From: Shewanella sp. UCD-KL12
GTDB taxonomy: Bacteria; Pseudomonadota; Gammaproteobacteria; Enterobacterales; Shewanellaceae
Length of the DNA: 64,000 bases
Assembly (NCBI RefSeq): GCF_001957125.1
Contig: NZ_MPHJ01000013.1
Location: forward strand, 1-64,000
Reading direction: 5' to 3'
How positions within the stretch are numbered: the first letter of the stretch is position 1; each line of letters starts with the position of its first letter. The position numbers were made by a program, and so were the translations under genes. The notes beneath the pieces are model-generated. The model saw only the letters and a program-made list of their open reading frames with translations, did not search any database and had not been told where the DNA came from. This document shows, piece by piece, positions 16,985 through 25,095 of the stretch.

Positions 16985-17323
16985 CTAAAGGGAATCAGCT
17001 TCTTCATCTATATTGCCAACATGTTCCAAAGGTGACGCTATCTCAGGTTGTGCTGAATGATTAAACTTTTCCTTATTAGCATTGGGTTGAGTTATTTCAG
17101 TTGAGAAATTAAATATTTCATTTGTCAGCATCATATCTAGATCTGAAAGACTTCCTGTTACTACGATAGGGCGTTTCAACACTTCTGCTAATTGCGAGTC
17201 AGCTGTGCTATTTATTTGAGAGGTGATCACAACTCTGGCATTGTTGCTTTGTAAAAACTCTATTGAAAAATTGAGGCGCTCTACACCGCCAATTGTTTTT
17301 AACTCATTTAATTGTGAAAACAT
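16985..17323 (-). CDS. PRTRC system protein E
   Basis: A 112-residue protein matching the PRTRC protein E layout: MFSQLNELK..GGVERLNFSI at the start, a beta-rich middle with LKRPIVVTGSLSDLDMML, and a polar variable tail with Glu and Asp. Function unknown. It is the first gene of the E-C-small gene operon, with a good promoter motif at 17355-17382 and copy B of the palindromic repeat just upstream. Confidence 0.8.
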   Translation of the reverse strand: MFSQLNELKTIGGVERLNFSIEFLQSNNARVVITSQINSTADSQLAEVLKRPIVVTGSLSDLDMMLTNEIFNFSTEITQPNANKEKFNHSAQPEIASPLEHVGNIDEEADSL

Positions 17324-17354
17324 AGTAGTTGCTCTTATTGGTAAAGTTGAAATA

Positions 17355-17382
17355 ACGATAATCTATTGTCTCAATTCGGCAA
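17355..17382 (-). promoter_or_regulatory. Promoter motif, TTGC type (PRTRC E)
   Basis: Minus strand: TTGCCG (17382-17377), 16-bp spacer, TATCGT (17360-17355), 31 bp upstream of the protein E ATG. Confidence 0.55.
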
Positions 17383-17438
17383 CTCATGAATAGATCTACT
17401 CAGAGGGTCAAAGAGACTCACATTAACCACCTCTAATC

Positions 17439-17530
17439 TGTGCGAAATTCAACTTGAACTTTTTGGTCTGCCGTGAAATTTACTTTGTAATAACAGATGG
17501 TTAGGGGGGGTTACAGCTTATGCGAAAAAA
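17439..17530. repeat. Palindromic box plus TGCGAAA box, copy B
   Basis: TGTGCGAAATTCAACTTGAA begins at 17439; the second box TGCGAAAAAA begins at 17521, 80 bp after the first TGCGAAA at 17441. A G7 run lies between them. It lies upstream of the PRTRC E promoter, in the same relation as copy A to the ThiF promoter. The second box also forms part of the T-tract of the ParB terminator on the minus strand. Confidence 0.6.
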
Positions 17531-17559
17531 TAGGCAAGAAATTCACAATTTTCTTGCCT
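17525..17559 (-). terminator. Terminator after the PRTRC parB gene
   Basis: AGGCAAGAA (17532-17540) pairs with TTCTTGCCT (17551-17559); on the minus strand the stem is followed by a T-run (the A-run at 17525-17530). It begins 8 bp after the ParB stop at 17567. Confidence 0.7.
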
Positions 17560-17566
17560 TGTTAGA

Positions 17567-19285
17567 TTAATTTATCAGGGCTAGGTATTCCTTTGGTGCA
17601 AATCCTGACCAGTCAAAATCAAACTTGAGGATAGCGCTTATTAAGTCACTTTTTCCTTTGGTTAATAACTTGGAGAACTCGCCTGACTTGGCTTTGTCAT
17701 AAGCTTCAATAAATCCTGACTCACGACATAGGACTTCCATTCCACCGATTCTGTATTGAGACAAAATCTCCTTGGTAGGTGTCCACTTCTCCACTGCGGC
17801 TTCTTTACTACCATTTGTGCCACCCAACAATGAAATCATTACATCGGTAAAGTTTAAACTGGTGTCATTTTGTGTTGTTGACAGGTGTAGTGTGACGTTA
17901 GCTATTTCAGCCATAATAGAAGCTTCATCTAAGCTCATTGCTTGTTTAATTACTTCACTAAAGTGTGCTGTAGGCGAAAGTTCATTGACTAGGGGCGTAT
18001 AACCTTGGGCAATTCTACGTAAAGCAGCATATGTCATTGCTGACTGGAAGTGAGGAACTGGCATTAGCAATTCAGCACTTACTTTTCTTAGAACTGATTT
18101 ATTTGTTTCAACAACCTTTGATGAAATAGAGCAGTTAACTTTTGTCGCTGCTTTATTAGTCTTAGGTTTAGACTTATCAGGTTTTGCCGATGAACTTGTA
18201 GAAACCACATTGGTTGAGTTTTCAACAACATTTTCAGTCGTTTCATCGGCAGTTTGCTCAACTACATCTGGTTTAGTGAGGGCTTTAACACAGCTTACAT
18301 AGCAAATGTTATCTATGCACTGGTTGGGATATGTAGTCCCTAGAGAGCGTCCTAGTCGATCATCTATGAGCACTATCCGCTTGTCACAAGCCATGCAGCC
18401 AGTTTCAAATTGCTCCTGTCCTACAGATTGGGTATCTACAGTATTTCGGTCTGATGGTGCTACTTGTTGAATCAATAATACTGTCCCATATTGTTCTGAC
18501 AATTCAGTTTTATAAATTTCTAGCCAGTTGTTAGTTTTCTCCTTGAAACAACCCAATTTACTGCATGCCGCACGATGATCTTCTAGCCCAAATAACCCCG
18601 ACTGAGCAGCGCTATTATGTGGACATGTATTACACTCATTTGTATCAAACTTTGCCGATGATAATAATTGCTGGCTTTTACTGGCTCGTTCTCTCAAGTA
18701 TTTAACCGTCCACCGTTCAGCTATTACTTTGGTTAGAGTTCCTTGCTGTAGCTTTTCGCTAAATGGTGCTAATAGTAGGGCGTGTCCAACGGTAATCACA
18801 CCGTCCCGAACAGCATTTAATACCTCGCTACAACAGCGAAGTAGCTCTAATCGTTCATTTACTTTACGAATAGGCCAAACAAGTCTGTCAGCGATTGCTT
18901 GTCTATCTCCACTGTAGAATGCATTTAAGCTTTGAACTGCCTTACATTCATCAATCAAATCAAGATCTGAGCGATTTATATTCTCCTCTAGTTGGTGTTC
19001 TAGAGCCTCTGCATCAGAGAGGTTTTTCACGTAGCAGGGAATTGACTCTAAATTGAGTTCAGTTGATGCTTCCCAGCGTCCATACCCTGCAACCACTTCA
19101 AATTTATCATCGCTTGGGCGAACAAGGACAGGCTGAATAACTCCTCGTACCTTGATGCTATTTAGTAGATCACTATACTTCTGTTGATTACGTTTTTGTC
19201 GGCAATTACCAAAGGGGAGGGGCACAAGTAATGATAATGGGATCATTGTATTCGTTGTTTGATTATTGATAGATGTTGAGTTCAT
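17567..19285 (-). CDS. PRTRC system ParB-family protein
   Basis: A 572-residue ParB-like protein. The N-terminal ParB/Srx-type nuclease-like domain has IKVRGVIQPVLVRP and FEVVAGYGRWEAS (residues about 44-74, the box II region), EENINRSDLDLIDE (box III), and a central HTH region (RQAIADRLVWPIRKVNERLELL). A Cys-rich segment follows (CNTCPH ... CSKLGC, later CMAC and CYVSC), probably binding metal. It is the defining ParB-related member of the PRTRC cassette, and is distinct from the true partition ParB at 21741. Its function is unknown; DNA binding is likely. A promoter motif lies at 19329-19356 and a terminator at 17525-17559, so it is a single-gene transcript. Confidence 0.85.
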   Translation of the reverse strand: MNSTSINNQTTNTMIPLSLLVPLPFGNCRQKRNQQKYSDLLNSIKVRGVIQPVLVRPSDDKFEVVAGYGRWEASTELNLESIPCYVKNLSDAEALEHQLEENINRSDLDLIDECKAVQSLNAFYSGDRQAIADRLVWPIRKVNERLELLRCCSEVLNAVRDGVITVGHALLLAPFSEKLQQGTLTKVIAERWTVKYLRERASKSQQLLSSAKFDTNECNTCPHNSAAQSGLFGLEDHRAACSKLGCFKEKTNNWLEIYKTELSEQYGTVLLIQQVAPSDRNTVDTQSVGQEQFETGCMACDKRIVLIDDRLGRSLGTTYPNQCIDNICYVSCVKALTKPDVVEQTADETTENVVENSTNVVSTSSSAKPDKSKPKTNKAATKVNCSISSKVVETNKSVLRKVSAELLMPVPHFQSAMTYAALRRIAQGYTPLVNELSPTAHFSEVIKQAMSLDEASIMAEIANVTLHLSTTQNDTSLNFTDVMISLLGGTNGSKEAAVEKWTPTKEILSQYRIGGMEVLCRESGFIEAYDKAKSGEFSKLLTKGKSDLISAILKFDFDWSGFAPKEYLALIN

Positions 19286-19328
19286 ATAAGTACCTTTGGT
19301 AACAATTAATTTGTCCTGATTGACAACA

Positions 19329-19356
19329 AATTTATCGCAAGTTGATAAACGGGCAA
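19329..19356 (-). promoter_or_regulatory. Promoter motif, TTGC type (PRTRC parB)
   Basis: Minus strand: TTGCCC (19356-19351), 16-bp spacer, TAAATT (19334-19329), 43 bp upstream of the ATG. Confidence 0.6.
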
Positions 19357-19382
19357 CCTAAGTAAAGACGACCAAATTTAGA

Positions 19383-19775
19383 CTAATAGCAAAATGCTTT
19401 CCCGTTATGTAAATACAACTTTGGAGTCGATGAAACTGGAGACATTGACGGTATCTGGTAGAAGTAAGGGAGTTTAAAAGGGTGATAAGTCACACTAATC
19501 ATTTTCGGGTTGTGAGGTTGACTCGTTAAGCTTACAACTTTACCGATTGCAAAAGCATGGACGTTACGTGTTGATTCACGTAAAGCACGTTTTCTGGATG
19601 CTTCACTAATTTTGAACTTCACTTCAGATAGAAGAATTGAGTCTGTATGAGCTACAACTTTACCTTTGTGATCCCCAGAGGTTGCAACAACACTAAATCG
19701 TTGATTATTCAGGTTTCTATAGACTTTGCATGTATCGCCGAGATTTAAACCCCTACCTCTATATAGATCAAACAT
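19383..19775 (-). CDS. Conserved plasmid protein of unknown function
   Basis: The start at 19775 (MFDLYRGRG) is preferred because GAGG lies 9 nt before it; an earlier in-frame ATG is at 19784. It gives 130 residues. The pattern LNLGDTCKVYRNLNNQRFSV...GKVVAHTDSILLSEVKFKI...NVHAFAIGKV resembles a family of small plasmid proteins with a conserved NVHA..G motif and a beta-rich fold. Function unknown. The start overlaps the stop of the preceding gene by 8 bp, indicating translational coupling. Confidence 0.6.
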   Translation of the reverse strand: MFDLYRGRGLNLGDTCKVYRNLNNQRFSVVATSGDHKGKVVAHTDSILLSEVKFKISEASRKRALRESTRNVHAFAIGKVVSLTSQPHNPKMISVTYHPFKLPYFYQIPSMSPVSSTPKLYLHNGKAFCY

Positions 19776-20055
19776 TAGAATCAACCTCGCTTTTGATAGC
19801 TATATAATTGATTTTTAGCTTACGGGAAGTAGATATCAGACATGTGATTTTTGCGTTGATAGTAAGCTTCTCAGTGAGTGACGGGGCAATCATTTGTTTA
19901 CTTTTCAGTGCACGAATCTGTCGATCAACTCGATTGATTTGAAATTGGATGTCATCAACTTTTTTTATTTGATTTCGTATTACTTGGTATGTCCACATAA
20001 AGCGCTTAATTGGAAAGTGATAATTAAACCTTCCTATAAAATTGAAATGCCGCAA
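19768..20055 (-). CDS. Hypothetical basic helical protein
   Basis: A 95-residue basic protein, or 76 residues if it begins at the internal ATG at 19998 (MWTYQVIRNQIKK). The region KKVDDIQFQINRVDRQIRALKSKQM has coiled-coil spacing. It overlaps the downstream NVHA-type gene by 8 bp. It could be a regulator or a structural protein; nothing more can be said from the sequence. Confidence 0.5.
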   Translation of the reverse strand: MRHFNFIGRFNYHFPIKRFMWTYQVIRNQIKKVDDIQFQINRVDRQIRALKSKQMIAPSLTEKLTINAKITCLISTSRKLKINYIAIKSEVDSNV

Positions 20056-20299
20056 CTTGATAAATGTAGAGAGAGTTCATAATAATCCGTTGTTGGGGAT
20101 TGAATTTTAAAAAACACTGAATTGATTCATTAGTATTTAGCCTTATATAGTGCTATTTGCTCATTTAAATCATGCATTGAAAAGTGACTTTTGATTAAAA
20201 ATTGATACGTAAAAATTATGATCGTATTCAAAAGTCGATAAGTTTTGATGTGTTAATATTAATTCTCAATAAGTTAATCACGCTTATAAAAATTATTTT

Positions 20300-20390
20300 T
20301 GTGCGAAATTCAAGTTGAACTTTTTATGGTTTTTTAATTTTATTCCTTGAATAACAATCTGTTGTGTGTGGTATTGGCTGTGCGAAATTT
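20300..20390. repeat. Palindromic box plus TGCGAAA box, copy C
   Basis: TGTGCGAAATTCAAGTTGAA begins at 20300; the second box TGTGCGAAATT lies 79 bp on (TGCGAAA at 20381). The intervening sequence resembles copy B, with AATAACA followed by a TG/GT-rich part. It lies in the 490-bp space between the minus-strand gene ending its 5' side at 20055 and parA, together with an inverted repeat at 20450-20491. It could be a centromere-like site, an operator or an origin element. Confidence 0.6.
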
Positions 20391-20449
20391 TACTGGTTCT
20401 GAGAGTGGATTAGTGACCGTTTAATCATTTTGTTTCACAGGTAAGTGCT

Positions 20450-20491
20450 AGCAACACGCTTTTGGTGTTTTGGCGCTTAAAACGTGTTGCT
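20450..20491. promoter_or_regulatory. Inverted repeat in the parA promoter region
   Basis: AGCAACACG (20450-20458) and CGTGTTGCT (20483-20491) are perfect inverted arms, with CTTTT/AAAA partly extending them. The right arm overlaps the -35 of the parA promoter motif. In type Ia partition loci ParA represses its own promoter through such an operator, so this is the likely parA operator. Confidence 0.5.
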
Positions 20492-20514
20492 TGTAAGGTT
20501 ATGGTGTATTACTA
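20487..20514 (+). promoter_or_regulatory. Promoter motif, TTGC type (parA)
   Basis: Plus strand: TTGCTT (20487-20492), 16-bp spacer, TTACTA (20509-20514), 30 bp upstream of the parA ATG. It overlaps the inverted repeat at 20450-20491. Confidence 0.45.
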
Positions 20515-20544
20515 TGATTTCAATGTTTTTTGAGGGTGACAGTA

Positions 20545-21741
20545 ATGAAGTTAAAAGATTTTGATCATATTGCAAAGAAAGCAAATGCAATTCTTGAAGC
20601 AATGAATAAGCAAGTTCAAGATCATAAAGATGAATTTGGAGCTGCTGACTTTCATCTTAGGCTTTCCAAGAAAGCGACTGAAAGCCTCAAGGGTTTATCA
20701 AGGAACGCTGTTGAAAAAGCGATGACTGAGTTAGAGGAAGGTGGGTATTCATTTAAACGGAAACCAAACGGGAATCTAGATTCATTTAGCCTTGAAGATG
20801 TTATCGCAATATATAAGCAACGTGGCGTTCCTAGGTATAGAGATATGTACGATACCTGTATGACTATGTACTTCAATAACTTGAAGGGGGGTGCTGGTAA
20901 GAGTTCGGCTTGTGTCAACACTGCACATGCTTTGCGTACAGATAAAACATTGCTTAGATACGATTTGCGGATACTTGTCATCGACTTAGACCCACAAGCT
21001 TCGGCTACAATGTTTTTGAAAAGAGCACTGGCAATTGGTGGTCAAAAAAATACAGCTGCTAAAGCGATGTTTGCACAGGGCATTACACGAGACCAACTTT
21101 TAAGTGATTATGTTTTTGAAACTGATGTTCCAGGTGTTCATGTTATGCCAGCAGCAATTGATGATGGATTTGTTACTACATCCTGGCTAGAGGAGTGTGA
21201 ATCTAAGTTAGATAACCAAGAGCCACATTCACTGTTGAAGGAAAACATAATTGACCAGCTTTGCAAAGACTATGATCAAATTCTTGTTGATACAGGCCCA
21301 CATTTAGATTTTTTCTTGCTAAATAGTCTTGTTGCTGCGGATGTGCTAGTTACTCCTTTGCCACCAGTAACAGTCGATTTTCACTCGTCATTAAAGTATT
21401 TGTCACAGCTTAGAGTGTTGATGGGCTATCTCCAAAAGCAAGGGATTGATATTGAAAATAAAGAAGTTATAGCATTCATGAATAAATTCAGCCCACACAT
21501 AATACAGCACCAAGAATCACTTTCACTGGCTAAGGTTGCTTTGGAAGATAAAATGTTGGATGTACATATTCCAGAAAAATCTGGTTTCCAGCGTTGTGGT
21601 GCAACATTTGATACTGTTGTGTCAGTTGATCCATCAATGTATGACGGAGACAAAAAAGCGCTTAAAGCTGCACAGGATTCTATCTATGAGTTTTCTCGTT
21701 CGTTGTTTTCACGTATAGAGCTAATTAGGAGTAGAAACTAA
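20545..21741 (+). CDS. parA: ParA, P1/type Ia partition ATPase
   Basis: The start at 20545 is preceded by GAGGGT; it gives 398 residues. The N-terminal ~105 residues contain a helix-turn-helix-like region typical of long, autoregulatory ParA proteins (type Ia). The deviant Walker A is LKGGAGKSSACVNTAHAL near residue 113-130, and VIDLDPQAS is the A' motif; DQILVDTGPHLD is motif II. ParA moves plasmid copies by ATP-dependent patterning on the nucleoid, stimulated by ParB. The stop overlaps the parB start by one base. The promoter carries an inverted repeat. Confidence 0.95.
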   Translation: MKLKDFDHIAKKANAILEAMNKQVQDHKDEFGAADFHLRLSKKATESLKGLSRNAVEKAMTELEEGGYSFKRKPNGNLDSFSLEDVIAIYKQRGVPRYRDMYDTCMTMYFNNLKGGAGKSSACVNTAHALRTDKTLLRYDLRILVIDLDPQASATMFLKRALAIGGQKNTAAKAMFAQGITRDQLLSDYVFETDVPGVHVMPAAIDDGFVTTSWLEECESKLDNQEPHSLLKENIIDQLCKDYDQILVDTGPHLDFFLLNSLVAADVLVTPLPPVTVDFHSSLKYLSQLRVLMGYLQKQGIDIENKEVIAFMNKFSPHIIQHQESLSLAKVALEDKMLDVHIPEKSGFQRCGATFDTVVSVDPSMYDGDKKALKAAQDSIYEFSRSLFSRIELIRSRN

Positions 21742-22679
21742 TGGCTAACCCAAGAAGCTCTAATAAAAAGAGAAGAATGACAAGTATTACTGAGTCTATG
21801 ATCTCGGAAATGGAAGAATCAGCATCATCTGAAAATAAGTCTGTATGGGAATTGGTTTCAGGTCGTAAGGTCGAGTTTACAGAAGTTATTATACCTGCTG
21901 ACGAAGTTGCTGATGTAACTTATGTACATGAGCACAATAGGCGAATACAGGGGGAGGTTAAGTCCAAATCAATTGCAGGGATGGTGATATCTATTGCTAA
22001 ACAGCAATACTACCCTTGTATTGCACAAAAAGTTGGCGATAAGTATCTGATCACTGATGGTTCTAGAAGACGTCTTGCTGCTATTGAAGCTAAGTCACCT
22101 TTAAGATTAATGTCATGTGAAGAAGAGCTTACTACTGCGGAAGTTAAAGGTTTGGCGAAGGAGCTGCAGAGTTCAGAAGAGCATTCATATAGAGATCATG
22201 GTTGTTATTATGAACTTTTGTTGAGTGATGAAGCTAACCCAATGACTAAAGAGCAAATTATCATTGATGAAGGGATCAGTGAGTCTCACTATAAAAGGAG
22301 TATTAACGCTTGGAGTGTACCGAGTGAACTAGTTGAACTCTTTGAGTGGCCGTCAAAACTTTCACACTCCGATTTTGTTAAATTAGTGAAAGTTACTAAG
22401 AAGTACCCAGTTCAGAGCGAGCTTCTATCTTTTGTTGAATCAGTTCAAATAGAAACTGGAACTTCAAACAAAGAAGTTCTAGGTTTCATTGTAGAAGCAG
22501 CAGGTCTAAATAAGAAAATAGATTCGACTAGACCAAGGAAAGTTGTTGATATTAACAAAGATAAGTTTGTAAAAGTAAAGTCTGTAAAGCACAAAACAAC
22601 ATTTGAAATATCGCGGGGAACCCCGAATGAACTAAAGGATATTGAAAATTTAATTGTTGAGTATTACAAGCAGAAATAG
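21741..22679 (+). CDS. parB: ParB partition protein
   Basis: A 312-residue ParB/SopB-type centromere-binding protein. VTYVHEHNRRIQGEVKSKSIAGMVISI leads into the ParB domain, ITDGSRRRLAAIEA is box II with the conserved RRR, and EEHSYRDHGCYYE is box III. A helix-turn-helix follows (TKEQIIIDEGISESHYKRS). The basic C-terminal part is the likely dimerisation and DNA-contact region. It binds a parS site, which I could not identify. Coupled to parA. Confidence 0.92.
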   Translation: MANPRSSNKKRRMTSITESMISEMEESASSENKSVWELVSGRKVEFTEVIIPADEVADVTYVHEHNRRIQGEVKSKSIAGMVISIAKQQYYPCIAQKVGDKYLITDGSRRRLAAIEAKSPLRLMSCEEELTTAEVKGLAKELQSSEEHSYRDHGCYYELLLSDEANPMTKEQIIIDEGISESHYKRSINAWSVPSELVELFEWPSKLSHSDFVKLVKVTKKYPVQSELLSFVESVQIETGTSNKEVLGFIVEAAGLNKKIDSTRPRKVVDINKDKFVKVKSVKHKTTFEISRGTPNELKDIENLIVEYYKQK

Positions 22680-22755
22680 GTTTGAAAGTTCGCGATAAGC
22701 CCATACCACCGCCAAGTCATATGGGCTTACGCTTCCAACATAAATGGAGATCATA

Positions 22756-22896
22756 ATGTCAGTATCAAGCATAGTACAACTTGCTAATAAAATTGCAATC
22801 TCAATCGAAAGAGGCGAAAGGGTTTCGTTTCCATGCATGAAGTTTTCGGACTTCTCTCTATTGTGCAGGTGTATCAACGAAGCGAAGGCTAAATAG
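22756..22896 (+). CDS. Small protein (46 aa) downstream of parB
   Basis: ATG at 22756 with GGAG 6 nt before it; 46 codons, ending in TAG at 22896, 17 bp before a terminator. It starts 76 bp after the parB stop. The N-terminal half is helical and amphipathic; the C-terminal half has three Cys (CMKFSDFSLLCRCINEAKAK). It is too short for family assignment. A good ribosome-binding site and its position before the terminator support it. Confidence 0.5.
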   Translation: MSVSSIVQLANKIAISIERGERVSFPCMKFSDFSLLCRCINEAKAK

Positions 22897-22913
22897 TAAG
22901 TTAAGTATTAGTA

Positions 22914-22938
22914 AAAGGCTGCTTACGCAGCTTTTTTA
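22914..22938 (+). terminator. Terminator after parAB and the small gene
   Basis: AAGGCTGC-TTAC-GCAGCTTTTTT: a 5-bp GC-rich stem extended by A/T and G/T pairs, followed by seven T. It lies between the plus-strand par operon and the convergent dnaN-like gene (stop at 22959); a run of A on the left could also serve the minus strand. Confidence 0.75.
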
Positions 22939-22958
22939 TTCATTAAATCAAGTCTTTG

Positions 22959-24059
22959 TCAGCACCTGATTGGCATAACAAGCGTAACCAACTTCGCCAT
23001 TTCTGATTGAATCCTAATTGCAGATTGAGTGTTCAATATAAACATTACTTCGCTCCCAGATTGCTTGCTCAAAGCTTCTACAAGGTATTTTGAGTTGACA
23101 CCGATAGTCATGTCAGAACTTAAAGAATGATCTTTAAGGTTGATACTTTCACAGAACTCATTACCTTTTTCACTCGATTGAACGGTTAACTCACAGTGGC
23201 CAGAAGTAATGAAGTGAAACTTTATTACTGGTGTTTTTTCCAAGCTAGCAACGGCATGAACTCGTTTAACCAGATCAGATAGCTCGTTTAGATCAAAAGT
23301 CGCCTTACTGGTTGTATCTGTAGGTATTACTCGCTCTATATCAGGATATTGACCATCGCCTAATGTTGATACAATTTTGAAGTTCTGAGCAGTAATACTT
23401 GCTTTCCCGTCTTGAAATGCAACTTCGCAAATATCTTCTAAATCAAGCTTTTGGCTTATGACTGCCTGAAACAGGGTTGTAGGCACAAGATATGAGCCTG
23501 ATCCCGCTGATGAAGTTAATGATTGTGAAATCTGACTTAACCGATGTCCATCAGTGGCGCTAACTACCACTGTATGATCTTCAAAAATTTTCCAGTTCAT
23601 GTGACATAGGTAAGCACGCACATCTGAGCTAGCAACGCAGTAGCTTGCTTGGTTTACCATGGACTCCAATTCACCGACAGTGAGTGTAATGCGGCTTTCT
23701 GGGGAGGCAATAGGTTGCATATCTGGATATTCTTTTGAGTTGAAAGTTTGAACCTTCAATCGGCTCCGACCAGAAGTGACTATTAAGTTACCCTCCTTCA
23801 AAGTGAACTTAGCCCTGTCTCCTGCTAATGCTGTAGTAACAACGGCTAGGCGCTTGGCTGATACACAAAACTTAATTTGTTCCTGTACATCTGCTTCAAG
23901 GGATACCGAGCAGTATTGAACCCCGTTACAGGCACTAATAATGACAGTAGAACCCGAAGTTTCAATGTGAACCTGTTCATAGATTGGGTTAACCTTACCG
24001 CTTGCAAATCCACACATCGAGGCAACTTTTGCTTTTTGATTTAATGAGATAGTAAACAT
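22959..24059 (-). CDS. dnaN: DNA polymerase III beta subunit (sliding clamp) homologue
   Basis: A 366-residue protein, the same length as chromosomal DnaN. Three clamp domains can be traced: SLEADVQEQIKFCVSAKRL in domain 1, MNWKIFEDHTVVVSATDGHRLSQIS in domain 2 (the conserved A.DGHRL motif), and the C-terminal VTLVMPIRC, which corresponds to the usual MPMRL ending with Cys replacing the final Leu. It forms a ring that tethers polymerase to DNA. Having a clamp on the plasmid is unusual; it may support plasmid replication or repair during transfer. It has its own promoter motif at 24092-24119 and is not in an operon. Confidence 0.92.
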   Translation of the reverse strand: MFTISLNQKAKVASMCGFASGKVNPIYEQVHIETSGSTVIISACNGVQYCSVSLEADVQEQIKFCVSAKRLAVVTTALAGDRAKFTLKEGNLIVTSGRSRLKVQTFNSKEYPDMQPIASPESRITLTVGELESMVNQASYCVASSDVRAYLCHMNWKIFEDHTVVVSATDGHRLSQISQSLTSSAGSGSYLVPTTLFQAVISQKLDLEDICEVAFQDGKASITAQNFKIVSTLGDGQYPDIERVIPTDTTSKATFDLNELSDLVKRVHAVASLEKTPVIKFHFITSGHCELTVQSSEKGNEFCESINLKDHSLSSDMTIGVNSKYLVEALSKQSGSEVMFILNTQSAIRIQSEMAKLVTLVMPIRC

Positions 24060-24091
24060 TGGCTATATCCTTAAAGGTTTGAATTAACATG

Positions 24092-24119
24092 ATTTAATCA
24101 TGAAAATAATTACTCGCAA
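24092..24119 (-). promoter_or_regulatory. Promoter motif, TTGC type (dnaN)
   Basis: Minus strand: TTGCGA (24119-24114), 16-bp spacer, TTAAAT (24097-24092), 32 bp upstream of the dnaN ATG. Confidence 0.55.
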
Positions 24120-24195
24120 CTCAGGATGCCCCTTAGATTAGAAAATGTAGATTTAATAGCGAAAAGCATCGAACGAAGAGGGCTGGGTTTAATGG

Positions 24196-24223
24196 TTGCC
24201 GGTTCAAAGTTTCAGTGTATTTT
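24196..24223 (+). promoter_or_regulatory. Promoter motif, TTGC type
   Basis: Plus strand: TTGCCG (24196-24201), 16-bp spacer, TATTTT (24218-24223), 39 bp upstream of the ATG at 24263. It is divergent from the dnaN promoter. Confidence 0.5.
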
Positions 24224-24262
24224 CTATGATACTAAGGTGAGTAGAGACAAAACGGAGCAATT

Positions 24263-24532
24263 ATGATTTTGAATTCACAGCTGAACTTTGAATTACGTAG
24301 TGGTAGGTTTGATTATGCTAGATTTACAAAGTACGTAGCATCGCTGATTGAAGTCGGCCAATCAATTCGACCTTGCATGTATCGTGAAACATTGAGATAC
24401 GGCAACCAAGATAGCCAAGCTATTGCAGATAAAGCGTTAAGAGAGTCGTTTAGCACTCAACTTGGCAACAGGAGCAGTTTTAGACGAAAGCGATGTGATC
24501 TTGGCGGGTATGAATATATGCGAGTAAGCTGA
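24263..24532 (+). CDS. Small hypothetical protein
   Basis: An 89-residue basic, Arg-rich protein (13 Arg) with GGAG before the ATG. The C-terminal part, FRRKRCDLGGYEYMRV, may contact nucleic acid. No recognised family. It is followed 75 bp later by the secreted nuclease gene and may share its transcript. Confidence 0.55.
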   Translation: MILNSQLNFELRSGRFDYARFTKYVASLIEVGQSIRPCMYRETLRYGNQDSQAIADKALRESFSTQLGNRSSFRRKRCDLGGYEYMRVS

Positions 24533-24607
24533 TTTTCGCTTATTCAGTTCACCATATAAGTTCTAAATGACAAAAACCTTAAACGAGTTAAAAGTAGAGA
24601 ACAGTCA

Positions 24608-25036
24608 ATGACCATTTTTAAATCAAAGCTAATAATCATTTCTCTTTTTACATTATCAATTTCTCCCTATTTACAGGCAGTCGCAGGAGAGCAACCTGTC
24701 AGAGTTGAGTCAGTTAAAAATGTTTATGATGGTGATACATTCCGAGCATTCTTTCCTGGGCACACAAAAGACTTTCCAATTCGAGTTAAAGGGGTTGATA
24801 CGCCAGAAATCCGTGGCCAATGTGTAAGCGAGAAAGAAGCTGCAATTGCTGCAAGAGACTTTACTAGAGCCTATCTATCATCAGCTAAGGAGATATTACT
24901 TACTGAAGTAGGAAAGGACAGATACGATCGGGTTTTAGCTGTTGTTTGGGTCGACGGAGTGGATTTAGCCAATGTCTTAATCGATAACGGGCTGGGCAGA
25001 GAGTGGCGAGGTAGGAGAGAGCAGTGGTGTGAATAA
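24608..25036 (+). CDS. Secreted thermonuclease (SNase family)
   Basis: A 142-residue protein with a signal peptide (residues 1-26, basic start, hydrophobic core, cleavage near AVAG) and a single SNase-like OB-fold domain. Catalytic-type residues are visible: DGDT at 41-44, Arg59 in PIRVKGVDTPE, Glu67, and Arg105 in GKDRYDRVLA. Such enzymes cleave DNA and RNA with Ca2+ and are common on plasmids, often near conjugation or entry genes. The substrate here is likely periplasmic nucleic acid. It converges with the HEPN-like gene 60 bp downstream. Confidence 0.9.
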   Translation: MTIFKSKLIIISLFTLSISPYLQAVAGEQPVRVESVKNVYDGDTFRAFFPGHTKDFPIRVKGVDTPEIRGQCVSEKEAAIAARDFTRAYLSSAKEILLTEVGKDRYDRVLAVVWVDGVDLANVLIDNGLGREWRGRREQWCE

Positions 25037-25095
25037 ATAGGGAAGATACTTTGAGTGATTTACTGTCGTTAAGAAGGGGGACAAGTATTTGTGGA

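Noticed and set aside
17500..17513. G7 run as a phase-variable site
   Set aside because: It is intergenic and does not affect a frame; could matter for promoter spacing but nothing supports this.
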